A stretch of 64,000 nucleotides of DNA from DASXHZ01 sp036488085 (lineage in GTDB: Bacteria; Acidobacteriota; Thermoanaerobaculia; Gp7-AA8), in the NCBI GenBank assembly GCA_036488085.1, contig DASXHZ010000004.1, positions 38,495 through 102,494 of the forward strand. The letters run 5' to 3'. The notes under the pieces were generated by a model. The model was not told the DNA's origin and did not search any database. It saw nothing but the letters and a program-made list of their open reading frames with translations. The translations under genes and the position numbers were made by a program. Below are positions 1 to 9,356 of the stretch, piece after piece. Numbering within the stretch: position 1 is the first letter of the stretch; each line of letters begins with the position of its first letter.

Positions 1-605
1 TTCCGCGTCACGCCTTCCGGAGCGGCGAGCGGATGCGGATGTCCGTGAAACGACGTGTCGGTCGTCGAGAAGACGACGGTGCGGTTGAACCGCGGCGCGA
101 TCTTGACGTGGCACTCATGCATGTCCGTATCCCACAACTCCAGATGGCCCCCCCACTCGTCGCGCCACCCTCTGTTCAGGTACGTCAGCATGTTCAACCG
201 CCGGTCGAGATGCAACTTCGGGTGCACGTTGAAGTCGGCGTGGATCTCCAGGAACCCGCCCGGCTCGATCTGATGGAGCCCGCCGCCGCGGAAGTACGGA
301 TCGGGGATGAGCCCCTCGATCCCGGAAAGCGCTTCGAGAAAAAGGAGCATCTCGAAGCCGTTCATGGCGTCGAGAAAACGGCGAATGCCGTCACTGACGA
401 CGCTCTCCTCGTGCGAGAAGCCGAGCTTCTTCTCGAGCGGGTTATCGAAACGGACCCACCGCGTCGCCGCCGGCTCCGGAAACTCTTCGAGGACGCGATC
501 GAGATCGGCATCGTCAAAGAGGTTGTCGATGACGAGGTGCGGGAATGGCTGCGCGCTGACGTACTGGTCGCGGAGCGTTGCGGGATCGACGCGCAGTCGG
601 ATCAT
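1..605 (-). CDS. 2OG-Fe(II) oxygenase, prolyl-hydroxylase-like (C-terminus cut off by the window)
   Basis: The leftward reading frame opens at an ATG (MIRLRVDP) at 605 and is still open at base 1, giving about 201 residues. Residues 121-125 read IHADF, the H-x-D iron-binding pair of 2-oxoglutarate/Fe(II) dioxygenases, embedded in a plausible double-stranded beta-helix (GGHLELWDTD, then RTVVFSTTDTSFHGHPHP, which offers the distal His near 187-191). The 2OG-binding Arg would lie beyond the window. Members of this family hydroxylate proteins or small molecules using O2 and 2-oxoglutarate; the substrate cannot be told. It is divergent from the glycan-type genes that follow, so a role in surface-glycan or small-molecule modification is only inference. 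Confidence 0.75.
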   Translation of the reverse strand, partial: MIRLRVDPATLRDQYVSAQPFPHLVIDNLFDDADLDRVLEEFPEPAATRWVRFDNPLEKKLGFSHEESVVSDGIRRFLDAMNGFEMLLFLEALSGIEGLIPDPYFRGGGLHQIEPGGFLEIHADFNVHPKLHLDRRLNMLTYLNRGWRDEWGGHLELWDTDMHECHVKIAPRFNRTVVFSTTDTSFHGHPHPLAAPEGVTR

Positions 606-644
606 CGACGTTCATCATCTTACCTGCGTACAATCCGCGCGCCG

Positions 645-1655
645 ATGATGCGGGTTGCCTATCTAGTTGCGGACACTGATCTTTCGGGCGGCGTCAGGGT
701 CATCGTGGCACAGGCTGACGCGCTCGTGGCGCGCGGGGCCGACGTCACGCTGATCACGACAGCAGGGCCGCTCACCTGGCGGCGCTCCGTCGCGAAATGG
801 CTCCATGTCAGCCGCTGGACGGACGTGGATGCGAGCCGGTTCGATTTCGTCGTCGGCACGTTCTGGACGACCGTTCAGGCCGCCTACGATCTCGCGCCCG
901 ATCGTGCGGTTCACCTGACGCAGGGGTACGAGGGTTCATTCACGGCATACGCCGGCGTAAAGGATCAAATCGACACCGTCTACCGCTTGCCCATCCCCAA
1001 GCTCACCGTCTCGGCGCCTCTGCTCGAGATCGGTCGCCGGTTCACCGACGACGTCACCTGTGTGGGACAAATAGTGGATGACGATTTCTTTCAGGCGGGC
1101 CGGCCTCATTCGGGATCTCCGCGCGTCCTTCTGTCGGGGCAGGCGCAGGGTGACATGAAGGGGGTCGACCTTGGATATGCCGCGGTTCGTCGGGCGCGTG
1201 AACGCGGCGCGGTATTCGACCTGGTGCGCGTGTCACCGTGGCACCCAATGCCCGACGAACCGATGGATCTCGCCAGCGAGTTTCACGTCGCCATCGACAC
1301 GGCATCGATGGCCCGTCTCCTCGCCTCCTGCGACATTTTCGTCGGTCCCAATCGCCATCAGGAAGGCTTCGGCCTGCCGGCTGCCGAGGCTCTGGCGTCG
1401 GGGGTACCAGCGGTCCTCACGGCGATTCCGTCTTACCTGTCATGGGATGCGATGCATGACTATGCGATCTTCGCGGAGGAGGAAGACGTCGACGCGCTCG
1501 GCGATGGTATCGCGAAGCTCGTCGCCGACTCCGGCTCGCGAGACCGCCTCTCGAAACGTGGCCGCGAGGTCGCCGAGCAATTCCGTTCGGAGAGAGCCGG
1601 CGAACGCCTGGAGCGCTATTTCACCGCTCGTTTGGCCGCTCGGACGTCGCGCTAA
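645..1655 (+). CDS. glycosyltransferase, GT4-like
   Basis: About 336 residues from ATG 645 (a second ATG follows at 648). The frame is open further upstream, but that part lies antisense to the oxygenase. The N-terminus (MRVAYLVADTDLSGGVRVI) has the glycine-rich loop of GT-B glycosyltransferases. The C-terminal half has GFGLPAAEALASGVPAVLT, the E-x7-E-like nucleotide-sugar motif of family GT4. No signal peptide or membrane segment is seen, so it is probably a cytoplasmic transferase acting in polysaccharide or glycan synthesis; donor and acceptor are unknown. It starts a tightly spaced set with the methyltransferase (1-bp gap) and the paralogous protein after it. Confidence 0.8.
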   Translation: MMRVAYLVADTDLSGGVRVIVAQADALVARGADVTLITTAGPLTWRRSVAKWLHVSRWTDVDASRFDFVVGTFWTTVQAAYDLAPDRAVHLTQGYEGSFTAYAGVKDQIDTVYRLPIPKLTVSAPLLEIGRRFTDDVTCVGQIVDDDFFQAGRPHSGSPRVLLSGQAQGDMKGVDLGYAAVRRARERGAVFDLVRVSPWHPMPDEPMDLASEFHVAIDTASMARLLASCDIFVGPNRHQEGFGLPAAEALASGVPAVLTAIPSYLSWDAMHDYAIFAEEEDVDALGDGIAKLVADSGSRDRLSKRGREVAEQFRSERAGERLERYFTARLAARTSR

Positions 1656-1656
1656 C

Positions 1657-2790
1657 ATGCGATCGGTGCCCGTCACAATCCTTTACCCGCGCTACGACCA
1701 TGCCGCGGTCGAAGAGCGCTATGCGAGCTGGCAGACGCAGATGCTGCTCCGCGCATCGGGAGCGGAGCTGCTGTTCCACGACGAGTTGGACGACGTCGAG
1801 ACCGAGCACGTCCTCGTCGTCACCGACCCCCTGCTGCTCCCTTCGCGCAATCTTCCGCAGCGCCTCGCGTCCCTCATTGGTGACGCCGACGCGGCCGTTC
1901 CCGTCACGAACGAATCGACCGAGGAGCGGCAGAGGGCGGACGAACGGCCGACGTACATCACGCTCCGCGAGCTGCAGACCGTGTTCGACACATTCGAGAA
2001 GGCGCCGGCGCGAGTCGATCGAATCACCTGGCGAGGCGCCGACCCCGGCGCATTCTGCTGCCGCACGGAGCTGATCAAGAAGGTCAAAGGACCGCTCCAC
2101 AACGCGATTGCGAACCGAAGCGTGGTCGTTTCGCGCAATGACTACATCCACCGCTGGAGCTCGATGCGCGGGCAGGCGCGTCTCGACCTGCTCGACCGGA
2201 TCCCCGGCCACGCGCAGTCGCTCCTGGAGTTCGGCTGCGGCGAAGCACCCCTCGGCGCGGCGATCAAGGCGCGTCAGAAGTGTCGCGTGGTCGGGATCGA
2301 GCTCGACCCGCGCGCGGCAGCCATCGCGCGCAAGCGGATCGACGACGTCTACCAGGGCGACGTTCGGGAGATCGTCAGCCTCATTCACGAGCGCTTCGAT
2401 TGGATCGTCGGCGGCGACATCGTCGAGCACCTCGACGAGCCGTGGTCGTTCCTCGCTGACCTGCGGCGGATCAGCAAGCCCGGCGGGCACCTCCTGCTCT
2501 CCCTTCCCAACCTCGCCAACGTCTCGGTCGTCAACGATCTCCTGCGCGGACGCTTCGACTATGTCTACATGGGACTCACGTGCGCCGGCCACCTCCGCTT
2601 CTTCACCCGCCGCTCGATCGCGGACATGCTCGACATCGCCGGCTGGAACGTCGAGTCGATCGAATCGCAGGAGGTCATCCTCACCCCCGACGCCGAGACG
2701 TTACTGTCAAAGCTCGAGGCCTCGGGTATGGATTTTTCACGTGAGGATTTGCTCGCGCCCGGCTACTACGTCACCGCAGTGAATCGATGA
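1657..2790 (+). CDS. SAM-dependent class I methyltransferase with an N-terminal extension
   Basis: 377 residues, ATG at 1657 one base after the previous stop. The C-terminal half holds motif I (LLEFGCGEAPLGAAI), the acidic end of beta-2 (VVGIELDP), GDIVEHLDEPW and the post-motif KPGGHLLLSLPN, typical of Methyltransf_11/12-type enzymes. The first about 165 residues contain VLVVTDPLLLPSRNLPQRL, resembling a degraded nucleotide-sugar or glycosyltransferase-like fold, but I do not recognise a family. It sits between two glycosyltransferase-like genes and overlaps the next by ATGA, so methylation of a glycan or glycolipid intermediate is a reasonable inference. Confidence 0.75.
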   Translation: MRSVPVTILYPRYDHAAVEERYASWQTQMLLRASGAELLFHDELDDVETEHVLVVTDPLLLPSRNLPQRLASLIGDADAAVPVTNESTEERQRADERPTYITLRELQTVFDTFEKAPARVDRITWRGADPGAFCCRTELIKKVKGPLHNAIANRSVVVSRNDYIHRWSSMRGQARLDLLDRIPGHAQSLLEFGCGEAPLGAAIKARQKCRVVGIELDPRAAAIARKRIDDVYQGDVREIVSLIHERFDWIVGGDIVEHLDEPWSFLADLRRISKPGGHLLLSLPNLANVSVVNDLLRGRFDYVYMGLTCAGHLRFFTRRSIADMLDIAGWNVESIESQEVILTPDAETLLSKLEASGMDFSREDLLAPGYYVTAVNR

Positions 2791-3692
2791 ACCTGACGTA
2801 CCTCCTCGACGACACCTCGCCCACCGCGCGCAACCAATGCGTGCTGGCGCAGGCGGACGCATTCGTCACACGCGGCATGCAGGTGCGGATCGTGACGACT
2901 TCCGATCCCGTGCAGTGGCGGCGTTCGCGCGCGGAGTGGCGTCTCGTCGACGACCTCCGAACGGCGACCGGCGACGTGCTCGTTGCCGCGTCGCCGGAAG
3001 CTGCTCGTATCGCGTACGACCTCGCGCCGACGCACGCGATCCAGCTCGTCTTCGGCGACGCCGTCGACCTTCCGATCGCGAAGCTGCCGATGACGGCGAT
3101 CGTCGACGAGGAGGTCTTTCGCCTCCGCCTTCCGCAACCGCACGCTCCGAAGCGCGTCCTTCTCATGGGTGCCTCGCAGGACGAGATGAGCGGTGTCGGC
3201 GATGGTTACGGGGCTGTTGCCCACGCGCGATGGTTCCACCAGACGCTCGACCTCGTGCGCGTGGCGCCGTGGGTGCCGTCGCGTGAAGAGCCGCTCGATT
3301 CCGTGCAGGAGTTCCATGTGGCGCTGACCTCGACCGAGCTGACGCGCGTCCTCCACTCATGCGACGTCCTCCTCGCTCCCCTTCGCCGCGAGGCGCCGGT
3401 CGGCCTCGAGGCCGCGATGGCGCTCGCGGCGGGCGTTCCGGTCATCGCCACGCAGATCGACGCTCACACCCGCCTTGGCCCGAGCCCGAGCCTCGATTTC
3501 GCGCTCTTCGCCCCCGAGGAGAACGCCGTCGAAATGGGCGAAAAGCTCATCGACGTTCTATCGGATGACGCTCTCCGCGAACGTCTCCGCGCCCGCGGCC
3601 AGGAGGTTGCCGAACAATTTCGCCCCGATCGCGCCGCCGCCACCGCAGAACCGCTTTTTGCAGCCTGTGCCGCTCGCTTGCCGGTGCGATAG
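2787..3692 (+). CDS. glycosyltransferase-like protein, paralogue of the 645-1655 gene
   Basis: 301 residues, ATG overlapping the previous stop (ATGA). It is visibly related to the protein at 645-1655: both share AQADA near the start, AYDLAP, DLVRV.PW, EFHVA, a GVPV or GVPA segment and a closing EVAEQFR.. segment. It has lost the EGFGLPAAEAL form (here APVGLEAAMALAAGVPVIAT) and is 35 residues shorter, so it may be catalytically weak, specialised for another sugar, or a partner subunit. Translational coupling suggests it is made together with the methyltransferase. Confidence 0.7.
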   Translation: MNLTYLLDDTSPTARNQCVLAQADAFVTRGMQVRIVTTSDPVQWRRSRAEWRLVDDLRTATGDVLVAASPEAARIAYDLAPTHAIQLVFGDAVDLPIAKLPMTAIVDEEVFRLRLPQPHAPKRVLLMGASQDEMSGVGDGYGAVAHARWFHQTLDLVRVAPWVPSREEPLDSVQEFHVALTSTELTRVLHSCDVLLAPLRREAPVGLEAAMALAAGVPVIATQIDAHTRLGPSPSLDFALFAPEENAVEMGEKLIDVLSDDALRERLRARGQEVAEQFRPDRAAATAEPLFAACAARLPVR

Positions 3693-3825
3693 CGCGCCTT
3701 ACTCGGTCGAACGCTCAGCGCGTTCAGTACGCTCATCGTCGGCGGAAGCCTTGAGAGTGGCGAATCCGTGCTGGTTGGCGTGCTTGAGTTCTTCGTCTGG
3801 TCTACCTCGGCCGCTCGCCCGTTCC

Positions 3826-3855
3826 TTGCATCGTCAAACCGCGGTTACATACAAT
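3826..3855 (+). promoter_or_regulatory. candidate sigma-70-type promoter for the nuo genes
   Basis: TTGCAT at 3826-3831 and TACAAT at 3850-3855, separated by 18 bases, end 46 bases before the nuoB start. The surrounding 209-base gap (3693-3901) shows no credible gene. The hexamers match the consensus 4/6 and 5/6; this is a pattern match only. Confidence 0.45.
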
Positions 3856-3901
3856 CGCCATCCCGCCTGCGGCGCTCCAGCCGTACGAGCACGAAAAAGT
3901 T

Positions 3902-4489
3902 ATGCCCATACAGAAAGTCGATAACCCTGACTCGATCATTCCGCGCAAAGTGGGATTCGCTCCCGGCGAAGGGGCCGAAAAGGGGCTCACCACATTGCCC
4001 GGCGAAGCCGACCGTGAGATCGAAGACCTCGCCGGCGGCACCTACCTCACGACCAAGCTCGACAGCATGGTGAACTGGGCGCGCGGCAACTCCTTGTGGC
4101 CGCTCCCCTTCGGCACCGCCTGCTGCGCGATCGAGTTCATGTCGCTCGTCTCCTCGCACTATGACCTAGCGCGCTTCGGCGCCGAGGTCGTCCGCTTCTC
4201 GCCGCGGCAGTCGGACCTGCTGATCGTGGCCGGAACGATCGTCGACAAGATCGCTCCCGTCCTCAAGAAGATCTACGACCAGATGCCGGAGCCGAAGTAC
4301 GTCATCTCGATGGGTGCCTGCGCCACGTCGGGCGGCTTCTATCGCGTCTACCACGTCGTCCAGGGGATCGACGAGATCATCCCGGTCGACATCTGGGTGC
4401 CCGGCTGCCCGCCGACACCCGAGGGACTCATGTACGGAATCCTCAAATTGCAGGACAAGATCCGACGCGGGGAGATCAAGCGCACGTGA
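3902..4489 (+). CDS. nuoB: NADH-quinone oxidoreductase subunit B
   Basis: 195 residues. The four ligands of cluster N2 are present: the adjacent pair in GTACCAIEF (Cys74-Cys75), Cys140 in MGACATSGG and Cys169 in VPGCPPTPE. This subunit passes electrons from the peripheral arm of complex I to quinone, at the interface with NuoD and the membrane arm. The first about 45 residues form a low-complexity extension before the conserved core. The stop overlaps the GTG of nuoCD (GTGA). No nuoA lies upstream, which is unusual because nuoA normally precedes nuoB. Confidence 0.95.
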   Translation: MPIQKVDNPDSIIPRKVGFAPGEGAEKGLTTLPGEADREIEDLAGGTYLTTKLDSMVNWARGNSLWPLPFGTACCAIEFMSLVSSHYDLARFGAEVVRFSPRQSDLLIVAGTIVDKIAPVLKKIYDQMPEPKYVISMGACATSGGFYRVYHVVQGIDEIIPVDIWVPGCPPTPEGLMYGILKLQDKIRRGEIKRT

Positions 4490-6249
4490 GTACTCTCACC
4501 AAATACTCGGCCATCCCCTACACCGGACCTGCGCCGACGAACCGCGAGCCGTACATCCCGGCTGACGCCGGCCAGTGCGATGCGCGCGGTGCGGAGCTGA
4601 CGACGCAGCTCGGGAACGTCGAACAAGAGCGGGGGCAGGACCTCCCGACCCTCGTCGTCGACAAGCACGACATCATCAACGTCCTCGCGTCGCTCAAGGC
4701 GGCCAGCTACACGCTGCCCCTCGACCTCTGGGGCGTCGACTACCCGCGCCGCGAGAAGCGATTCGACGTCATGTACCAGCTCTACTCGCTCGACAAGAAC
4801 GAGCGGGTACGCATCAAAGTGCCGATCGCCGAGAACGAAAACGTTCCGACGAGCACCGGCCTCTTCAAGGCATACGACTGGTTCGAGCGCGAAGTGTTCG
4901 ACATGTACGGCGTCCGTTTCGACGGCCACCCGAACCTTCGCCGCATCCTCACCCACGAGATGTTTCAAGGCCATCCGCTGCGCAAGGACTACGACCCCGC
5001 GCAACGCTGGCTGTTGACCGAGAAAGACGTCGCGAAGATCACTCCGAAGATCGATCCACGCTTCCAGAACGTCGACACCGATTTCGAGCGCGTCACGCTG
5101 AACCTCGGCCCCTCGCATCCGGCGACGCACGGCACCCTGCGCATTGTGGTCACGCTCGACGGCGAGACGATCATCGGCGCCGAGAGCGAGATCGGATACC
5201 TCCACCGCTGCTTCGAGAAGATGTCCGAGACGCACACGTACCAGCAGGTGATCCCCTACACCGACCGCCTCAACTACTGCTCCGCGATCATCAACAACGT
5301 CGGGTACTGCCTGACGGTCGAGAAGCTCCTCGGCATCGAGGCGCCGTCGCGCGCGCAGCAGGTGCGGCTGATGCTCTCGGAGTTCATGCGCATCGCCGAC
5401 CACCTCGTCGCCATCGGCACGAACCTGGTCGATATGGGCGCGCTGACGAACTTCTGGTACCTCTTCCAGCCCCGCGAGGAGATCTACGGTCTCATCGAGT
5501 CGTGCTGCGGCGCGCGGCTGCTCCCGTCGTACCTGCGCATCGGCGGCCTCGCCGTCGACGTCCCCTCGAACTTCCTCGCGAACGCGCAGACGCTCGTCAA
5601 CAGGATGCCGAAGTACATCGACGACGTCGAGAAGTTGATCATGACGAACCGCATCTTCCGCGAGCGGACGGAGGGGATTGCACCGATCTCCACGGAAGAC
5701 GCGATCAACTTCGGCTTCACTGGCCCTTGCCTGCGCGCGTGCGGCGTGCCGTACGACGTCCGGAAGGCGAACCCATACATCGGCTACGAGACGTACGACT
5801 GGGATGTGCCGGTGGCCGAGGGAGGCGACACCTTCGCCCGGTTCCTCGTGCGGTTCGAGGAGATGCGGCAATCGCTCCGAATCCTGCAGCAGGCGATCGA
5901 TCGCGGACTGCCCTCAGGGCCCGTCATCGTCGACAATCCGTACGTTGCGCTCCCGCCGAAGGAGAAGGTCTACAACGAGATGGAGTCGCTCATCTATCAC
6001 TTCAAGCTGATCATGCACGGCATCCAGCCGCCGGTCGGCGAGACGTATTTCCAGGTCGAGGGTGGAAACGGTGAGCTCGGCTTCTACGTCGTGAGCGACG
6101 GGACCAAGAATCCGTACCGCGTCCGGGTACGCCCGCCGTGCTTCCCGATCTTCGAGGCGTACTCGTACATGATCACAGGCCAGACCATCCCCGACGCGAT
6201 CGCGGCCCTCGGCTCGTTGAATATCATCGCCGGAGAGTTGGACCACTAA
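4486..6249 (+). CDS. nuoCD: NADH-quinone oxidoreductase fused subunits C and D
   Basis: 587 residues from a GTG start that overlaps the nuoB stop. Residues about 1-190 are NuoC (30-kDa subunit: [19 protein letters not shown], then HPLRKDYDP). From about 200 the chain is NuoD (49-kDa subunit: [33 protein letters not shown]), which forms the quinone site with NuoB. The end ([12 protein letters not shown]) matches the usual NuoD terminus, so the fusion is full length. C-D fusion is known in several phyla. The one-base overlap with nuoI implies a single mRNA. Confidence 0.95.
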   Translation: MSTLTKYSAIPYTGPAPTNREPYIPADAGQCDARGAELTTQLGNVEQERGQDLPTLVVDKHDIINVLASLKAASYTLPLDLWGVDYPRREKRFDVMYQLYSLDKNERVRIKVPIAENENVPTSTGLFKAYDWFEREVFDMYGVRFDGHPNLRRILTHEMFQGHPLRKDYDPAQRWLLTEKDVAKITPKIDPRFQNVDTDFERVTLNLGPSHPATHGTLRIVVTLDGETIIGAESEIGYLHRCFEKMSETHTYQQVIPYTDRLNYCSAIINNVGYCLTVEKLLGIEAPSRAQQVRLMLSEFMRIADHLVAIGTNLVDMGALTNFWYLFQPREEIYGLIESCCGARLLPSYLRIGGLAVDVPSNFLANAQTLVNRMPKYIDDVEKLIMTNRIFRERTEGIAPISTEDAINFGFTGPCLRACGVPYDVRKANPYIGYETYDWDVPVAEGGDTFARFLVRFEEMRQSLRILQQAIDRGLPSGPVIVDNPYVALPPKEKVYNEMESLIYHFKLIMHGIQPPVGETYFQVEGGNGELGFYVVSDGTKNPYRVRVRPPCFPIFEAYSYMITGQTIPDAIAALGSLNIIAGELDH

Positions 6250-6884
6250 TGAGCATCGGCGTCGTCAAAGTCGAACGCAAGCCGCTCAACCTTCGCGAGC
6301 GGGCGTACATCCCGTCAGTGCTTGCCGGCATGTTCATCACGATACGGCACCTCCTGAAGAACATGTTCAACATGAAGGGGCTGCCGACAATCAACTATCC
6401 CGAGGTCAAGCGCGTCTACTCCGAGCGCTTCCGCGGGCGGCACATTCTGACGACGCGGCAGGACGGTACGACGCGCTGCGTCGCCTGCTTCATGTGCTCG
6501 ACCGCCTGCCCTGCCGAATGCATCACGATCGAGGCGGGCGAGGACGAGCGGACGCGCGAGAAGTTCCCGGTGCGCTACGACATCGACCTGCTCCGCTGCA
6601 TCTTCTGCGGCTACTGCGTCGATGCGTGCCCCGAGGATGCGATCTACATGACGCGCGACTACGAGATGGCGATCGACACGCGCGCACGCGCCACCGTCGG
6701 CCTGCGCGACCTCGTCGTGCCGCCGAACTTCCCGGTCGAGCCGATGGGCTGGCGTCCGTACTACGGCGCGATCGCGAAGCACGGAACCGCGGGTGGTACC
6801 GGGATCGGCCAGCCGTTGCGCGAGGCGCCGTTCGAAGACGACGAGCCGCCGAATCCGGACCTGTTCCGCGGCGGTAACGCGTAG
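6249..6884 (+). CDS. nuoI: NADH-quinone oxidoreductase subunit I, 2x[4Fe-4S] ferredoxin-like
   Basis: 211 residues, ATG overlapping the last base of nuoCD. Two complete CxxCxxCxxxCP motifs are visible: CVACFMCSTACP and CIFCGYCVDACP, which carry clusters N6a and N6b between NuoG and NuoB/D. The N-terminal amphipathic segment (MFITIRHLLKNMFNMKG) is the membrane-surface helix of the family. The C-terminus is extended with an acidic tail after residue 170. The operon stops here: the membrane arm and NuoEFG are not in the window. Confidence 0.95.
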   Translation: MSIGVVKVERKPLNLRERAYIPSVLAGMFITIRHLLKNMFNMKGLPTINYPEVKRVYSERFRGRHILTTRQDGTTRCVACFMCSTACPAECITIEAGEDERTREKFPVRYDIDLLRCIFCGYCVDACPEDAIYMTRDYEMAIDTRARATVGLRDLVVPPNFPVEPMGWRPYYGAIAKHGTAGGTGIGQPLREAPFEDDEPPNPDLFRGGNA

Positions 6885-6920
6885 GCGCCACGCGAAGCGA
6901 TATCATCCCGGCGGGCCCCC

Positions 6921-7388
6921 ATGAAACCGCTAGAGACGACGGTCGAAGAAGTTCTTCGCGACGCGATTCAGTCGGAAGTCGAGACGCGCGCCTACTATCA
7001 GAAGATGGCGCAGCGGACGCACGAACCGGCCACCCGCAAGCGGATGATGGAGCTCGCCGACCTGGAGCTCGTGCACCGCGCGAAGCTCGAGAGGAAGTTC
7101 CGCGAGACGCTGCACAAGGATCCGCCCGACCCGCAACCGGTGAACATCGAGCTGCCGCCGGAGATCAGCGACCTCGATCTCAGCCGCGCGCTGAAGCTGG
7201 CGCTGGAGCGCGAGCGCGACAGCGAGTCGTACTTCCGTTTCCTCGCCGAGCGTGTTCCGCCGACCACCGAGCTCGGCAAGCTATTCGTGGAGCTCGCCGA
7301 GATGGAGTGGAAGCACAAGACCGACCTCCAGGCCGAGTACGACAGCACCCGCGTCGACGATCCCGAGAAGTTCCTGCTCGACATCTGA
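6921..7388 (+). CDS. ferritin-like / rubrerythrin-type di-iron protein
   Basis: 155 residues, almost wholly helical. Two repeats of an E...ExxH-like pattern occur: EVETRAYYQKMA with ELADLELVHRAKLE, and ERERDSESYFRFLAE with ELAEMEWKHKTDLQ. This is the four-helix arrangement of the rubrerythrin/ferritin-like superfamily. The rubredoxin Cys pairs of true rubrerythrin are absent. It probably binds a di-iron centre and reduces peroxide or stores iron in the cytoplasm. It lies 36 bases after nuoI and may share its transcript; a strong hairpin follows it. Confidence 0.8.
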   Translation: MKPLETTVEEVLRDAIQSEVETRAYYQKMAQRTHEPATRKRMMELADLELVHRAKLERKFRETLHKDPPDPQPVNIELPPEISDLDLSRALKLALERERDSESYFRFLAERVPPTTELGKLFVELAEMEWKHKTDLQAEYDSTRVDDPEKFLLDI

Positions 7389-7410
7389 CTCAGAAGTACC
7401 CAGAAACAGT

Positions 7411-7443
7411 CAGGCCGATGACGCCACGCGCGCCATCGGCCTG
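7411..7443 (+). terminator. hairpin terminator after the ferritin-like gene
   Basis: CAGGCCGATG at 7411-7420 pairs perfectly with CATCGGCCTG at 7434-7443 (10 bp, 13-base loop), followed by a pyrimidine-rich CTGTCTCTCTCT run. It has no clean U-tract, so it may be factor-assisted. Confidence 0.6.
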
Positions 7444-7454
7444 CCTGTCTCTCT

Positions 7455-7497
7455 CTCATACAACACGCTGCCGGTTCTCGACGATGCGTTGTATGAG
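7455..7497. repeat. inverted repeat between convergent genes
   Basis: CTCATACAAC (7455-7464) and GTTGTATGAG (7488-7497) are perfect inverted 10-mers around a 23-base loop. It lies downstream of the rightward ferritin gene and of the leftward def gene, so it could end transcription from both sides. Confidence 0.45.
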
Positions 7498-7621
7498 CTC
7501 AATGTAGGCGGCGTTCATCAGCAGTCCGCTGGCGCTCCGTGAAAAATCAGCGCGGGTTACGGCTGACCTCGCGCGATTCGTGACCGGTACGCAAAGGTGT
7601 CGTGAAAGGAACGCAAAAGCG

Positions 7622-8137
7622 TCACAACACGATCGTGTAGCCGAGCGTCGTCAGATCCGGCATCCGGTCGAGGTAGACGTGTCCGTCCGTGTGGTCGACC
7701 TCGTGCTGGAAGATGCGCGCAGTGAAGGCACTCACCTCCGCCTCGACGAGGTCGCCCGTGTGGTCGACTCCGCGGATGCGTAGCTTCTTGTAGCGGGCGA
7801 CCTCGCCGCCGAGGAATGGGACGCTGAGGCAGCCCTCCCAATCGGTGATGCGTTCTTCGCCGATGCCTTCGTACGTCGCATTGAAAAACACGCCGGCTGG
7901 CAACGGCTTGCCGCCGCGCCTCTTGGCGACCTTCTCCTGCACTTCGAAGACGAAGATGCGCAGCGAAAGATGGACCTGCGGCCCCGCGAGGCCGACGCCT
8001 TCGTACGCGTGCATCGTCTCGATCATGTCCTGGATCAGGTCGTTGAACCTCCCCGCCTTGATGTCCTCGATCTCGACGTCCGACGCGCGTTGCCGCAGCA
8101 CCGGATGTCCGAGTCGCGCCACCTTCAGAATCGCCAA
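7622..8137 (-). CDS. def: peptide deformylase
   Basis: 171 residues from a TTG start (MAILKVARLGHPVLR) placed directly after the stop of the upstream transporter gene. All three family motifs are present: GVGLAGPQ (47-54; most members have AAPQ), EGCLS (Cys103 binds the metal) and QHEVDH (His145, His149 and catalytic Glu146). The enzyme removes the formyl group from nascent N-terminal Met. The usual neighbour fmt is not here; instead def is the second gene of a two-gene leftward unit with an MFS transporter. Confidence 0.93.
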   Translation of the reverse strand: MAILKVARLGHPVLRQRASDVEIEDIKAGRFNDLIQDMIETMHAYEGVGLAGPQVHLSLRIFVFEVQEKVAKRRGGKPLPAGVFFNATYEGIGEERITDWEGCLSVPFLGGEVARYKKLRIRGVDHTGDLVEAEVSAFTARIFQHEVDHTDGHVYLDRMPDLTTLGYTIVL

Positions 8138-9334
8138 TCAAGCCTCCCGGAGCGGCATGCGGCGCATCCTCATGGCGATGAGAAACGCCGCGAAAGTCAG
8201 CACCGCACCCCCGTAGAACGCGCCGCGCGCCTGCGCCTGATCGTACATGAAGCCCATCGCGATCGGCCCGAAGAAGCGCGCCAGCGAGCCGGTCGCCGTC
8301 CCGATCCCGAGCATGCTTCCGTGCTCCTTCGGCGGTGCCACCTTCGTGATGAGCGACGTCAGGCAGGGATAGCAGAGTCCCGTCCCGATCGAGATGAAGA
8401 ACGCCACGAAGTACAGCAGCGGAACGCGCCAGATCGACGGGACCAGCGCGAGTCCCAACGTGTACGACGCCGTGCCGACCGCGACGAGCGACCGCTCGCC
8501 GAACTTCTTCGCGAGACGCCCGACCAGACCGCCTTGGATCGTCGCGACGATCACTCCCATGAAGAGGAAAAAGTACGCCAGCTGGAGCTGCGTGAAGTGG
8601 AACCGGTCGCGCGCGTGCAGCGTCACGCTCGTCTCCATCCCGGCCACCGCTAGCAGCATCAGGAAGAGCGTCGCCATGATCGCCGCGAGCATCTTCTGGT
8701 CGCCGAGCTCGGCCCAGACGCGGCGGTCGAACTGCGGCGGCAGGCCGGTGCGGACCGTCGCATCGGGCTTTTTCGACTCGCCGAGGACGAGGAGCGCGAT
8801 GAGGAGTGCGATGAGCGACATCGAGCCGGCGACGAGGCCGGGAAGCAGGTTCCCTTGCCACCCGTGATGGATCCCCACCGCGGACAGGACGCCGCTGAGC
8901 GGCGGGCCGAGGATGAAGCCGAGCCCGAACGCGGCGCCGATCAGGCCCATCCCCTTCGCGCGGTTCTCTACCGTGGTGCTGTCGGCGATGTACGCCTGCG
9001 CCGTGCCGACGTTCGCACCGCCGATGCCGGCGACGATGCGCGACACGAAGAGCAGGAAAAGCGAGTGCGCGAACCCGAAGAGAAAGTACCCCGTACAGCT
9101 CGCCGTGAGGCTGATCAGGATGACCGGACGCCGCCCGATGCGGTCTGACACCCGCCCCCAGACCGGCGCGAAGAAGAACTGCATGATGGAGTAGATGCCG
9201 ACCACCGCCCCCACCGTGATCCCGCTCGCGCCGTATTCGCGCGCGTAAAACGAGAGAAACGGGATCACCATCCCGAACCCGATCAGATCGATGAAAACGG
9301 TGAGGAAAAGAACGAGGAGCGACGCCCGCTTCAT
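8138..9334 (-). CDS. MFS transporter, 12 transmembrane segments
   Basis: 398 residues; the ATG (MKRASLLVLFLTVFID) was chosen because a membrane segment starts at once and the longer frame is low-complexity. Twelve hydrophobic segments can be traced. The signature between TM2 and TM3 (GRVSDRIGRRPVIL) and the TM5-type glycine pattern (GAAFGLGFILGPPLSG) fit the tetracycline/multidrug H+ antiporter branch (TetA-like). It is likely a drug or metabolite exporter in the inner membrane. Its stop abuts the TTG of def, indicating co-transcription. Confidence 0.85.
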   Translation of the reverse strand: MKRASLLVLFLTVFIDLIGFGMVIPFLSFYAREYGASGITVGAVVGIYSIMQFFFAPVWGRVSDRIGRRPVILISLTASCTGYFLFGFAHSLFLLFVSRIVAGIGGANVGTAQAYIADSTTVENRAKGMGLIGAAFGLGFILGPPLSGVLSAVGIHHGWQGNLLPGLVAGSMSLIALLIALLVLGESKKPDATVRTGLPPQFDRRVWAELGDQKMLAAIMATLFLMLLAVAGMETSVTLHARDRFHFTQLQLAYFFLFMGVIVATIQGGLVGRLAKKFGERSLVAVGTASYTLGLALVPSIWRVPLLYFVAFFISIGTGLCYPCLTSLITKVAPPKEHGSMLGIGTATGSLARFFGPIAMGFMYDQAQARGAFYGGAVLTFAAFLIAMRMRRMPLREA

Positions 9335-9356
9335 GTGCGGCGCGCAGTGTAATCCA

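Noticed and set aside
33..644. Extension of the glycosyltransferase frame to an ATG at 33
   Set aside because: This part is antisense to the oxygenase and has no glycosyltransferase features; the protein-like start is at 645.
1621..2592. 323-codon antisense frame opposite the methyltransferase
   Set aside because: Shadow frame with repetitive acidic/Arg composition; the plus-strand protein has clear methyltransferase motifs.
4348..5871. 507-codon open frame antisense to nuoCD
   Set aside because: It is the high-G+C shadow of nuoCD: Arg/Val/Asp-rich composition, no start context and no domain.
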